Shown here in pieces: positions 13,001 to 23,864 of a stretch of 64,000 bases of DNA. The notes under the pieces are model-generated. The model saw only the letters and a list, made by a program, of their open reading frames with translations. It had not been told where the DNA came from and made no database searches. Within the stretch, counting starts at the first letter, position 1, and the number at the start of each line of letters is the position of its first letter. This DNA is from Ecdyonurus torrentis (lineage: Eukaryota; Arthropoda; Insecta; Ephemeroptera; Heptageniidae): contig OX439129.1 of the NCBI GenBank assembly GCA_949318235.1, positions 7,509,849 to 7,573,848 of the forward strand, read 5' to 3'. A program made the translations under genes and the position numbers.

Positions 13001-16000
13001 ATTGCCAGATAGAATACGCACCACTATTGTGCCTGGAAGAGACTGCAGAACTAGATGCCATCATTTGAAGTAACGTACGTGTCTAGTTCTGCAGTCTTCT
13101 CCAGGCACAATAGTGGTGAGCATTCCATCTGACATTTCTGATATAGGAGATGAACTACTGTATAAGCTACTGTGGGTTGGTCACAGATAACTAGGCTTAC
13201 AAACATAAATATAAGAAAACATATTTTATTCATATACAATTCCAAAGAACTAATATTTAAGCCAGCTATATTAACTAAACACACTTCTATAATATAAGAA
13301 AAAAAGCATTTCGGTTTAAATTGCAAATCAAAGAAAAGTAATAGATAATTGTAATTAAAGCACGATTGAAAGCTATATAACGCGAAAATTTAATTAGAGA
13401 TTTTCGCATGTGCTTTAAACACAATTATCTATTACTTTTCTTTGACACTTCTATACTAAGTTATCTAATGAAATAAAGATTGAATGTAATATATTTATGC
13501 TGAAAAAATGTTTAAAGAATATGTTCAGAAAAGATAGTATTTTTAGCACTAAAAAAGCAGTGCATGTCTACAGCCTCCCTGTTATAATGTCCTTTATTGT
13601 TCTTTAATTTTTTCCCTTAATTTCTTTTACTAAATGTAATAAAAAGAAGAGTATTTATGTTAAAATGCAGAGATAAAATATTATAATATGTTAGTATGGT
13701 AATGCAACTATGGTTTATTATTATAATTTTTTTTTCCTAATACACGTATGTTAATTTGTGTGTGCTTACACATTAGCTATGCTCTGAAGCTGTTGAAACA
13801 TGAAAACTATACTAAATGTAAATACTATAATAGTGTAAATTCTATATGTTAAAAAATGAACTTCATAAGCAAAAATTAAAAAAGGGTTCATTTTGTTTTG
13901 CTTATCCCTTAAAATGCTACGTACTAGTGACCGTTCTACACTTTACAAATTTCAAGTTCCCCCATCTAGTTCTCATGTTAAAACGCGTAGAAGCGCCAAA
14001 CGCAGATCGTTCATTTTGAGTGAAATTTGTAAAGCGTAGTTCGTTCACTTTGACTGGTAAACATCAATACATGGCTTCAAATATATTAAATTATGCTCAG
14101 TATCCCTTATTTATATTTTTATGGAATCAGTGCAATAGTTTTCTCAAAAACTGCTAAAAAAAAAGTGTGTTTCTCCCCATTGGTGGCATGTTAAATTAGG
14201 GGTCCCATGCCTTTTTCTAGCGAATCTCTTATTGGTGCTATGTCACCATCAATATGAAGCATTAGACTTTGAAGATGCATTTGCTAGTGAAAAATAATTA
14301 TATACTTATAAAGTTCAATGCATTTTTAAAAATAAGGCTGTAAAGTTAAATATCGTGTCACATATAGCCATTCAATATAATAGTAACAATACAATACATT
14401 CCTTCTCATATGTAATGCTAAAAATAAATTGAAAACTTAGCTTGAAATTTAATAAAAAAAAAAAAAAAAAAAAAAACTGGAAAATTTGCAATATACTGTA
14501 CGTAATCAATTTTTGAATTCATTATTAGGATTAGGTTATAAGTAGGGACCGGATCTCCAGTTTGTTCAGTTTTTGAAATATGCATGCTAGGTTACATCTG
14601 AGTTCAGATGTTCACGAATCATGAAGTTTTATGGCCAAAAATGCAAAAAAGTTTGGACTGAAAAAAACTATTTTTGAAATTTGTAAACTGGGTCAGTTAT
14701 TTTCAGTTTTTGTCAGTTTTTACCAGCTTTTCTCAGTTTTGGAAACTGAAAATAGACTTTTACCGTACAAAAACTAAAATGACGTGATAAAAAAAGAGAG
14801 TATATTTTGTAATAATTATTTTTAATGCATATCTCAAAACTATCTGAATTCAACTGAACACCGTTAAACAAAATTTAAAAAAGAAATTCAAAAATAAAAA
14901 GAACAGCTCTCATTGATACTGCCTGGTAAAGTGTATATACCAGATAATTTAACCGATTTTTTTATTATTATTTTTTTTTTTTTTCATAAAAAAACAAAAA
15001 AACATAAATTTTATACTTCTTTATTGATAATTTTTTTGTTTCTAAGTTAAAAATTATCGAACTGAATTTCGCTGTTTTTTTATAATTGAACTGAAAGTGA
15101 ACTGATTTTGCTGTTTTTGCGAACTGAAAACTGGACTGAATTCAGTACTGAAAATGCACATTTTCGGAACTGAAAATCCGGTCCCTAGTTATAAGTTACA
15201 TAGCGATATCTTACGACATTACATCAAGTGGTCAAGTAAGTTTATATGTCATTTTTCTTTGATTTTTTCTTTTTTAATCCAAATAATAGACAACTTGCAT
15301 GCCGTTTTTTTATAGTCTTAAAATATTCTTTAGGAAAAATAAATAATATTAGTACATAAAACTTCTTAAAAAATGCTCCTTCATGTTTAAAATAATTTTT
15401 GAAATTCAAATTTTATTTGAAGTAAAGACGGTGGCCATTACGCCAAAAGACGGTTCGCGTTTCTTTTGCTTTTTAATTGTTGAAATCGTTCAAACGAGTT
15501 TGCAGCAACTGAAGAATTTTTTTCAACGGCCGAATTTTTTTAAAAAAAAACTGTATTTTCTCCAACAGAGCTGTTTAAAAAATTCGGCCGTTGAAAAAAA
15601 TTCTTCAGTTGCTGCGAACTCGTTTGAACGATTTCAACAATTAAAAAAACAATAGAAACGTGAACTGTCTTTTGGCGTAATGGCCACCGTCTTTACTTCA
15701 AATAAAATTTGAATTTCAAAAATTATTTTAAATATGAAGGAGCATTTTTTAAGAAGTTTTATATACATTAATATTATTTATTTTTCCTAAAGAATTTTTT
15801 AAGACCATAAAAAAACGGCATGCAAGTTGTCTATTGTGAATAGAACTTATCAGTAGAGGGGGCATGGGAAAAGGACAGGGGAGGGGAACCCTAACTTCCA
15901 ACTTCTATCCTTCCTTCTTCTAGTTATTTTCATTATTACTATTTTAGAAAACTACCAGGCTGGAAAATTTCAGTGTGAATACTTGAACCTTTCTATTAGA

Positions 16001-16166
16001 ATGCTTATATGTTTACTCGAAATGCCGTAAAAGGAAACCACGTGACGGAAACCATGGCCTGAGCCATCTCCCACTTTAATATCACATGGTTTTCTTTTCT
16101 GGCACTTCCTTTTCCTCTTGTTAGAGTAAACATAAGTGGTCTCTCTCTCTCTCATCAATAAAGAAT

Positions 16167-16203
<37 letters not shown>

Positions 16204-17514
16204 GGCATCCCTTGTTGATTTTAATTTGTCAAAGCTGCTACTATTGACTTACTTCAGTGATCTAGTGCACAGTTTGCCTGTGTGCTCGGACACTACACCA
16301 CACATCTGAACCAGTAAGCCACGTCTCTCAGTGGTATTTAGGTTATTATAGCTGAGTGGAGCTGTGGCAGCTGCAGACAGACCAAGCTCAGAAGCAATAG
16401 GTAAGAGAGCTCCCTCACCAGCAGTAGCACCTACACCCACTTCACCATGGCTGCCATTCTTGGACTGGAGAACAAATATTCACATGTTTACTATCAATAT
16501 AAACCTTCAGATATATATATATATCAACCTTGTAGCAAACAAAATGTGTATCTTTTTTTTTTTTTTTTTTTTACGTGGTAAAAATGTGTACCGAAATGAA
16601 ATGAATAACCTGCAATTTTAGTGATGCTTTTCAGTCTATAGTTGTGCAGGTTTTTCATTTCCTTGCAGTACATATCTTGTTTTTAGTCACGGTAAGCAAA
16701 ATGTGTATGTCGAGCGCCATCTTCATTACATTCTGAAACAACTTACACATTTAGATTCCCGTGACAAAAAACTATACACAATTTGCCTCACGTGATAAAA
16801 AAAAAACTACACATATGTTCGCTGCAACATCGATCTGTTATATTATCTACCTTCTGTCCTTTACTACGCTTGCCCAGATGTCTATCTCTACGTTTACGTT
16901 TCTTCTCAGCTCCCATGGTCCAGTCAGCATCGTCCTCATCATCGCTGAGAAGTCCTGATGCAAAACTGCTCCCTCCTGAACCTCCTCCTCCTCCAGTTCC
17001 TGAACTTCCTCCAGCTCCATCCTTGCTGCTGTTTGCTATACGACGACTTGCAATACGAGAGCTGTTACGTCCCATACCCATACCTGAAAATATAAGTAAT
17101 ACGATTTACAGTTATTTTATCATTTTAATAATAATAAAGGGCATGTGGGATGAACAAAGTATGGTATTACTACCGTATGAAAATATTGAGTAATTTTGAC
17201 TTACATTTTTCAAGATGAGGAGCAAATCTAGATGCTGCCAAACTCCTATGACAGCTAGGACAAACACATTCATGTTGTTTCTTCAGAGGAGGCTGGCCAA
17301 AAACATCCAGATCTGGAGCGTCTATGAGAAGATATTGCTGTTGTGGGGGCGGTGCCGCCGGAAAATTGGGGTTACTATCCCCATCTTCTGCTTTCAGAAA
17401 TCCCATGCGTGCTGCTCGATGAATTTCAAAAATAACACCTAATGTGGCATCGTCTATCAATTCAGCAAGCGTTGTGTCCGCAAGCCGGTCTATCAAAGCA
17501 GCATCATCTGCCAT
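10094..17514 (-). CDS. ATXN7L3: ATXN7L3-like subunit of the SAGA deubiquitinase module (Sgf11 plus SCA7 domain)
   Basis: Five coding exons join in frame: 17514-17205, 17083-16851, 16464-16253, 11730-11645 and 10392-10094, totalling 1140 bp (379 aa plus stop). Each intron has GT-AG ends and the phases match. The Sgf11 zinc finger lies at the exon 1/2 junction (C-x2-C in VCPSCHRSLAASRFAPHLEKC, continuing GMGRNSSRIASRRIANS). The SCA7 domain follows (MCGVVSEHTGKLCTRSL, then KCPQHSDDQRRNIRLSLLGP across exons 3/4). Between them are an acidic/Gly-rich run and a basic EKKRKRRDR cluster; the C terminus is Ser/Lys-rich. In known SAGA complexes this protein activates the USP22-class protease that deubiquitinates histone H2B in the nucleus. 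Human ATXN7L3 is slightly shorter (about 350 aa). Introns 3 and 4 (about 4.5 and 1.25 kb) hold many MITEs. The start is the ATG at 17514, giving MADDAALIDRLADTTLAELIDD. The exon model was built by eye. Confidence 0.93.
10672..10836. mobile_element. Truncated pogo-like MITE
   Basis: Begins TA-CAGTAAGCTCTCGATTTTG and follows the same internal order as 11831-12003 (GTCCGCAGCAGACT, ATATAAGCATGG, TTTCTGGGTCCC). The right TIR is missing. It lies just outside the left end of ATXN7L3 intron 4 exon 5 boundary, inside that intron. Confidence 0.6.
11148..11364. mobile_element. Hairpin MITE, family C copy 1
   Basis: Arms of about 94 bp (11149-11242 and 11270-11364) are nearly perfect inverted copies, sharing GCTATATTGAAAGCTATATT, around a 28-bp loop. 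A shorter relative is at 13328-13445, and both have the same left flank (ACATTTCGGTTTAAATTG type). Located in ATXN7L3 intron 4. Confidence 0.7.
11831..12003. mobile_element. Pogo/Tc1-mariner-type MITE with TA duplication
   Basis: A 173-bp element flanked by TA on both sides (11829-11830 and 12004-12005). The left end CAGTAAACTCTCAATTTTGT and the right end ACAAAATCAAGAATTTACTG form a terminal inverted repeat of about 25 bp. CAGT... ends with TA duplications are characteristic of the pogo/Tc1-mariner group. Located in ATXN7L3 intron 3. Confidence 0.75.
12004..12928. other. Intron 3 sequence, no further feature assigned
   Basis: Intronic DNA. The patch 12280-12480 is GC-richer and bounded by a weak inverted repeat (GGTTTTAAATA ... 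CTATTTAAAACC, 12400-12486). Overlapping short frames at 12513-12753 show no conserved family. G-run near 12853. Confidence 0.35.
12929..12996. repeat. Hairpin repeat, family D
   Basis: CGAAGCAAAATGTGTAAGTC is followed about 25 bp later by its reverse complement. Related sequence (AAGCAAAATGTGTATGTCGA ... AACTTACACATTT) occurs at 16690-16760, in the intron between exons 2 and 3. Confidence 0.6.
13018..13118. repeat. Hairpin, ~37-bp arms
   Basis: CACCACTATTGTGCCTGGA...GCAGAACTAGA is matched by an almost perfect inverse copy ending near 13118, with a loop of about 28 bp. Non-coding MITE-like hairpin in intron 3. Confidence 0.65.
13328..13445. mobile_element. Hairpin MITE, family C copy 2
   Basis: CAAAGAAAAGTAATAGATAA-TTG and its inverse copy frame a short centre that matches the inner part of 11148-11364 (AAAGCTATAT...CGCGAAAAT). 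It is a shortened member of that family. Confidence 0.65.
13446..14542. other. Intron 3 sequence without recognised features
   Basis: AT-rich intronic DNA, including an A run at 14455-14475. No protein-like frame or recognised repeat was found. Confidence 0.4.
14543..15187. mobile_element. hAT-like non-autonomous element with 8-bp target duplication
   Basis: A 645-bp element with TIR TAGGGACCGGAT, flanked by identical 8-bp sequences GTTATAAG at 14535-14542 and 15188-15195. An 8-bp duplication with TAGGG-type ends is the hAT signature. The interior is enriched in CAGTTTT/AAAACTG motifs and has no transposase frame. A related end occurs at 39262-39443. Confidence 0.75.
15286..15833. repeat. 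Near-perfect 548-bp palindrome
   Basis: The left half (15286-15555) and the right half (15565-15833) are reverse complements with only scattered differences, centred near 15560 with almost no loop. The 90-aa frame at 15383-15655 merely runs through the symmetry and is not a gene. It lies in ATXN7L3 intron 3 and would form a long hairpin in the transcript. Confidence 0.85.
16588..16679 (+). repeat. Dispersed repeat, family A copy 2
   Basis: Second copy of the repeat at 30-120, lying in the intron between exons 2 and 3. It is followed by the family D related sequence at 16690-16800. Confidence 0.5.
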
Positions 17515-17524
17515 CGAGCTACGA

Positions 17525-17871
17525 CTATGGACAAAAATATAGAGCGGATTCCTGAGTAAAATAATGCAATAATATCCTACTTGATACAGAACCCGGGGTG
17601 ATTATAATAATGCAAATAAATTCAATTCCTAAATGCACAATAAATTTTAGAAAATTGATATGTGCACGAGTCAAATTTTATCACAAATATTCCAGCTGAT
17701 TGCAGCTAACTTCATGGAAATAAAACCAGCTGACAGCTGTCAATGATGAATTTTAAATTTGATTATTTAGTTCAAATCACCCCTAAATGTACAGATTTCT
17801 GCTTTTTATTAGAAAACGTACATAGATAAATATATTTTGTTGTTAATCCATATCTAGAGTAAAATACTTAC
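17525..17871 (-). other. ATXN7L3: Probable 5' UTR intron of the ATXN7L3 gene
   Basis: Ten bases upstream of the ATG, CCATAG at 17530-17525 reads as an acceptor. A strong donor, GTAAGTAT, begins at 17871 on the same strand. This would give a non-coding first exon ending at 17872. Inferred from splice signals only. Confidence 0.4.
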
Positions 17872-18060
17872 GAAGTACTAGCCAGTTTTGCTGCTACACC
17901 ATTTCACTTTGGACGACGAATGTAAGATGAAGTTAGCTTCAACCCGAATATTCATACTTCGTTTGCATTCGCAGATCATTGAACTCACGCATGCGCCATA
18001 GTTCAGTTGTTGAAAACGCGGAAAGATTATAAATGTGATGGACAGACTTGCAAAAAAGCA
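17872..18060 (-). promoter_or_regulatory. ATXN7L3: Probable ATXN7L3 promoter with NRF-1-like site
   Basis: The region upstream of the gene contains ACGCATGCGCC at 17987-17997, close to the NRF-1 consensus. It is less AT-rich than its flanks. The NRF-1 site suits a TATA-less promoter of a housekeeping chromatin gene. The start of transcription is not visible. Confidence 0.4.
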
Positions 18061-18969
18061 ATATAAATCTAACGCGTACTGTTGTACGTAACATAAGATG
18101 GAGAAAATGTAATATCTCGTTCTTCTTGGTTGTAAATTAATGCATGAAGTAATAAAAAAGCGAACCCCATGGCAGAGGCGTTTCGTATAGCAGTTAGCAG
18201 TCCGCTTCAGACGTGCGCATTCTGCACAATTAAAATTAATTTATTTTATTTGTTTTTTGACACTTTTGCGCAACAATTTGTATTTTAATTTTTAATATGT
18301 AGCACATATGATTAGTGATTACTTATAACAAATATATAAAATGTAAAAAATGCACTTTTAGGTATTCTTAATTATTTGTAATTTATTATTATTTTTTTAT
18401 TATAATTAAATTTGGAACTGATCAGGATCGATGATGGATCGTGTAAACTGAAAAAGCGAGCTGCATGTGCGTAAGGATTTTTTTTTTTTTTTTTTTTAGA
18501 TTATACATATTATGTACGTTCTTGTCAAAATAATGTCAAATTTTTAGATTTATTTGTACCGTGCATTTTTATTTTTAATTGTATGTATAAAGATTGGATC
18601 CATAACTGCGCAGTGCACCATCGACCATCAATAAATTTTTAACAACATAATTATATATATATATATATATATATTGCATACTACGAAAAAAAAAATTGAT
18701 CATATAATATTAAAACTTTAGTGTGAATTCCATACAAGATATCAAATCAAACAGCTAACTTTTATGATTTCATATACCAATATAAGAGATGTAAGGAATT
18801 TGGTTATTTTTTTACTATTATGGATTGTGGTGCATATTCAATTCCATTTATTTGTTAATGAAGACTTGCAAAAGTTATAGGTTTAATGAGAAAGTAAACA
18901 AACTTACAGCCCAACAATACTAACAAAGTGCTAGCAGACGATTTGGTGTCCATCCTGCCTACATTTAAC
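18061..18969. other. Intergenic, no gene seen
   Basis: AT-rich DNA with a T run near 18480-18497 and a short (AT)n near 18650-18674. Confidence 0.4.
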
Positions 18970-19243
18970 ATGCTTTCTTATGGGCATTAATGAAGCAGCT
19001 ATAACTTAAGTTAGAATTATTTTTCAGAGCTGAAATTTTTACTGTAGCTTACTAGCTGAGCCTGTTTTCCTGGATTTGAAGTCGATTGGGTGGAAAAATA
19101 ATTTTTAACCAAATCACTTGACATCGCTTGACATCCAGGAAAACAAAAGCTTGTAGGCTCAGTAGGCTACAGTAAAAATTTCAGCTCTGAAAAATAATTC
19201 TAAGTCAAGTTATAGCTGCTTCATTGCCCCATAAGAAAGCATA
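18970..19243. mobile_element. 274-bp hairpin MITE
   Basis: ATGCTTTCTTATGGGCATTA at the left is matched by the inverse copy ending ATAAGAAAGCAT. The arms are about 110 bp each (sharing CAGAGCTGAAATTTTTACTG) with an asymmetric centre. Confidence 0.7.
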
Positions 19244-19260
19244 TAAACCCGCTAAGTCCA

Positions 19261-19680
19261 GGAGACCAGTGCGAGACAGGTCTCCCCGGGACGTCCCCTC
19301 GGGGGACCTCTAGGGGACATCACTTTTTTGGCTTAGTTTTGGTCAGAACGGTCTCTAAATATTATTTTAATGGGTTTGAGATCACTTGTATGTTTTTTAA
19401 ATCGTTGTTATGTTAATTTTACAACATTTTGAAATAAAAGTACCCTTTCGAGACCAGAGGAGATGTCTCAAAAGACATCTCTCGGTGGGACTTCATACAT
19501 AAAAAAATGCAATTTTGTGCATACTTCAATAATTAAATACATTTTTTATATATTTTTTTGTAGTCTATAACTTTACAGTAATTACAGTTCATTAAATAAT
19601 ATTTTTAAAAACATGAGACATCTCGAGACCAGTGGAGATGTCTTGAAAGACGTCTTACGGCGAGACCTCTCGGGACAATG
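19261..19680 (+). repeat. Three degenerate GAGACCAG...GAGAC repeats
   Basis: Related segments near 19261-19312, 19457-19497 and 19621-19672 share GAGACCAG-GGAGATGTCT and CATCTCTCGG-type runs, separated by about 165-195 bp of unrelated AT-rich DNA. No coding potential. Confidence 0.45.
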
Positions 19681-19786
19681 GAAAAAAAAAGAGGGGAGGG
19701 GAGGGGGAGGAAAATGTATATAAAAAAAAAGTAAATTTCAAAAGAATTAAATTTTTTTTATTCTTCTTCTCTGTAATTTGTTAAAT

Positions 19787-19885
19787 TACAATTAATACAT
19801 AATAACCATTAAAATCGTTGTACAGTTTTACAACGCTTTTGATGATAATGTATTGGTTTTTAACTCTTTCTTTTAGAGTGCTGAT
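19787..19885 (-). repeat. Dispersed repeat shared with 38349-38451
   Basis: In inverse orientation this matches the left half of the MITE-like element at 38348-38577 (shared ATCAAAAGCGTTGTAAAACTG and TTATGTATTAATTGTAAT). Probably a fragment of the same family. Confidence 0.55.
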
Positions 19886-19897
19886 GTTTAAAACAGG

Positions 19898-20560
19898 GTT
19901 CTGGCGCCGCCATAAATTTTAGGCGCCATCGCTGGCGCTTCTTGTTGGGTGCCAAAATAGGCGCTAGCGCTGGCGCCAAAAAAAAACGTCGCCAGCTGGC
20001 GCCATTAAAACAATAGCGCCAGCCACGCGCTTAAAATGGCGCCAGCACCAATTAATTTAAAAAAAAAAAAAAGAAACTGAAAAAATATATGTTATATTTT
20101 TATATGGCGTCTAAATTTCATTTAAAAAAATAACTATATAACAAAAAAAGAAAATGTCAAAAATGCAATTCAATAATAACAATAAGCAACAATAATCATC
20201 ATCAGACAGCAAGTCTGATGATGATTATTGTTAAGTTAAAATATTAAAATTGAGTAGATCATAGAAAAACTGTGGATAATATTTAAATATTAGCCTTTAA
20301 AAATAAGATCTAGGCATATATCATGCAATCTACGAGAGTGATATTTTTTAATTTTTTTTATATATTTTGGTTTTTACTACGTTTAAAATGAAATAAATAT
20401 TGTTTTTTTAACAGAAAATAAATTTCATAAATTGTTATTTGTTAAAACCTAAAGAAATAATATTTTTAATTTTCAGTATTTTTTAAGTGGCGCCAGCTTC
20501 GTAGCCAATTTTGAATAGTGGCACCAAAACTTTGGCGCTGGCACCATGGTTAGGAAACTA
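19898..20560. mobile_element. Element with GGCGCC-rich termini
   Basis: Clusters of GGCGCC/GGCGCTGGCGCC palindromes occupy 19898-20055 and, inverted and sparser, 20487-20547. AT-rich DNA lies between, with a perfect 20-bp-arm hairpin at 20189-20233. The ends pair roughly (TTCTGGCGCC..., ...GGCGCTGGCACCATGG), so this may be a decayed inverted-repeat element. No protein. Confidence 0.4.
20189..20233. repeat. Perfect short hairpin
   Basis: AACAATAATCATCATCAGAC, a 5-base spacer, then its exact reverse complement. It has no T run or gene context to suggest a function. Confidence 0.6.
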
Positions 20561-23515
20561 AAAAATCAGCACCACTATAATAAATATATAAATAAATAAA
20601 TAAATATATAATAAATATAAATAATTAAAGTAAAAAAAGAACTCAATTTTCAAAATTTTCAATCTTATGAGATATTATTCACAAAATTATAAATCGTTTA
20701 TTGTTTTATTGTAAAATGAAAGGTATAAAACAAAACACAGGTTTAAAAGTTTAATTTCGGTAAAAGCTCATTTATTTATTGTCCATGTAGACTTACCTTT
20801 ACCTCAGTTTCCGATTAGCTAGTGTAGAACGAAATTGTGCGTGTCGTGATAATTTCTTCAAATGTGATATTGTGGCAAAAAGTGATTGTAGTGATTACAT
20901 TACACAGCAGAGTAAAAGTGCATGCATGCGACTGATTAAATCTTAAATATGACAGATTTAGTAAGGAAACAGCACCATCTCTCATTTACATTTGATGGTA
21001 AAACTATTTGTTACGATGTCCCAGCTGATGTTTAAAATAAATCTAAAAAATTAAAATAAATAAAGAACTATTTTCGTAATAAATGAATTAAAGGAGAGTC
21101 AAACTTGGCCAACTGAGTGTTAACTTGCAATTTATCATGCTAATTTAGCATGCTTATTTATCATGCTAATTTATCATGCTTATTTATCATGCTAATTTTT
21201 ATTGTAATTCAATGCATGTACAATTAGCTAAATTAAAACATTATATATGCATGTTAAATATAGAAAATATAAACTTTTATGTGACAGGGAGGGTATACTA
21301 TGTTCGCAAATTAAATTTCGCGGAGAGTTGAGATATTCATTCATCGCGGAGGCTGTAGTAGTCTGGTTGTTCGTGGTCCACATTATGTTGATATGGTTTA
21401 CAGATTTGCTACATTAATTTGTTTTATAGGAAAACTAAGTTTTATTTAAAAGTGAATGTAAAAAAAATGAAAGTTTTAAGTATTATAAGTAATAACGTAA
21501 GTATATTATTACATGTTTAAAGTCTAAACAATTTCCGTGATCTAAATAATTTTTACACGGTTTAAAAAATCTGAAAAAAAAAAAAGAAAGAAAAATTAAC
21601 TTTCTTATATTCAAAATTATTTATCGGGTATTTTTTTTTAATTTTTATTACTATGGCCATTTAAACTAAAAATAAATAAACTTGCATAATTACCCGTTAC
21701 TATACAGATAAAGTTCTGTGAAAAGAATTATAGCAATTGTCTTTATCAGGTTTTCTGTATCTATGTTCAAAATTAAAAAAAAATTCGGCGGGCAGCTTCT
21801 TATAATTTTATAATAGGAATTTGTTATTTAAGCCCTTAACCATTGAAAATAAATCATCATTGTATCATGTTTGTATTTCATGTGACTTATTGTATTTAGT
21901 GCTAGTGGAGCTTGTCTGTTGCTTAATAAATCAACAATTTTAATTTTAATATTCCTTGTAAATGGTTTAAAACTCATTTCATGTAATAAAAATCTTCAGT
22001 TTTCAGAATGCAAAAAAATATAAATATTATTATTTTAAAATAAACTGTTTATTCTATAAAGGTATTGTTTATACATAATTAATATTCTTAATAACTAAAA
22101 AAACAAAATTAATTATTTAAATATTTAATTAAAACAAATTAAACAATAAAGCCTTGTTCACATCGGATTGTTACAAACATTTACTAACAAGTAAATGACT
22201 AGTTGCTATGGCAACGACCACAACAACTCCATAAACGCTAATGCTATTTGTTACAAACATTTTATTAAAAATTCTTTATAAAAGTTCCGATATGAAGAAG
22301 GCTTATAAGAATAATATAGCATAATATTAATTATTTATTTATATACATTTAATTAAACACAATATAAAATATTGTCAGTTATTTTCCAGAAAAAATTACT
22401 TAGAGTAATAATAGCAAAGTACATAACAAGGATTACTTTTGTTTACTTTTACATATTATATAAATAAAACGTTTAAGGACTTATAAGTAGAAAAAATTGA
22501 TTTACATCTCTAAAATATTTTATTTAATTATAAGTCTTTTGGTTGCAAAAACATCTTTAACGCTTTTTCAAATTTTGGGAAATGGGCAAAAACTATATCT
22601 AGCTAACTATTTGCTTTATGGAGTTAAAATTTTTAGACATTCTTTATTGGGCCAAAAAAACAACATAAAGTGCCCAAAAAATTATTTTTGCCCATAAATT
22701 AATTAGGAGTAAAAATTAAAAATGCCCAATAGGGGGTTTGGCAACCAAAATTGTACAAAAGTGCCCTTTTGCACACGTTAGTTTTTTTTAACGGCTGGGA
22801 TTTATATACAGTTTGATATCTTATTTGCCCATTTTTGCCCAAACACACATAAAAAAATGAACATTCCCCCCCCCCCCCCAAATAAAATATCTAAACCTAC
22901 TAAAATGACGCTTCCACACACATACATGCCATTTAAAAAATTATTAAAAATTTATTAACCGAGTTAAAGAAGTTTAAAAGTTAATTTATAAATTTCCGGC
23001 CATGAAAATAGTGCTTCAAGGCCAGTTTTACATGGGAAGTAATAGTTTTCGGAACAATTTTTTTCGCAGTATATAAAACGTTGTACAAAGAGTATTTTAG
23101 GATAAAAATGTAATAATAATGTGAAATTTGCCAAATTGGTCAATAATGGTTATCGCAACTAGCGGACTTATTTGTTAGTAACAATTTAAAACAATTTTAT
23201 TTTTCAATTTTAAAAACACATAAAAAAATTCGTTAGTTATGTAAATATATTTGCAAACATGACAAAAATCACACTAAGAAATAATATGCTAATATTCTAT
23301 TAACTTAACTTTAACAATAAATTGTAAATAAAGGCTGATAAATTAAGCTTTAACTTAATTATTCGTATGTAATAGTATGCACATATATGGTATATGAGTT
23401 GCAAGATAATAAATAACACACTTTTTAACACAAAATTATTAAATACTAAAATAATATTACAAATTAAACTTTTTGAAAATATTCTTTTTATTATTTATGT
23501 ATAACCGTTTAACAT
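20561..23515. other. Intergenic, AT-rich
   Basis: Contains a small tandem repeat of CATGCTTATTTAT/CATGCTAATTTAT units at 21133-21197 and a C run near 22866. Short frames (for example 22497-22697) look random. No gene could be supported. Confidence 0.45.
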
Positions 23516-23730
23516 ATCGATGGCTCCGCGGAAAACCGAACTATCTATAGTCTCTGCGCTCCTCAAATTTGGAACATCTGCGCTCTCCGCGTCTCTCAAA
23601 ATTGAAGTATCTGTAAAGGAGTGCTGGTAAGAGATGCTTTAAAGTCGGGAGAGGCGGAGAGCACAGATGTTCCAAATTTAAGGTGCACGGAGACTATAGA
23701 TAGTTCAGTTTTCCGCGGAGCCATCGATAT
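23516..23730. mobile_element. 215-bp hairpin MITE
   Basis: ATATCGATGGCTCCGCGGAA at the left and its inverse copy at 23712-23730 are the termini. The arms also share ACTATCTATAGTCTC and AAATTTGGAACATCTG in inverse orientation. It ends 135 bp beyond the stop codon of the 509-aa gene. Confidence 0.75.
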
Positions 23731-23864
23731 TCAAAAAATTAAAACTCTTTATTTTATACAAAAACAGTTTGTAATCATGTTATTGCAAATGGAAATGAGC
23801 AAATTTTCTATTTCAAAAGAACTATAAAAAAATGTTGAACAAAAACTAGATATTTACTTGAAAG

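Noticed and set aside
15383..15655. 90-aa frame
   Set aside because: It runs through a palindrome and has no independent protein character.
16783..17193. Plus-strand 136-aa frame, Pro/Leu-rich
   Set aside because: It is the antisense shadow of ATXN7L3 exon 2.
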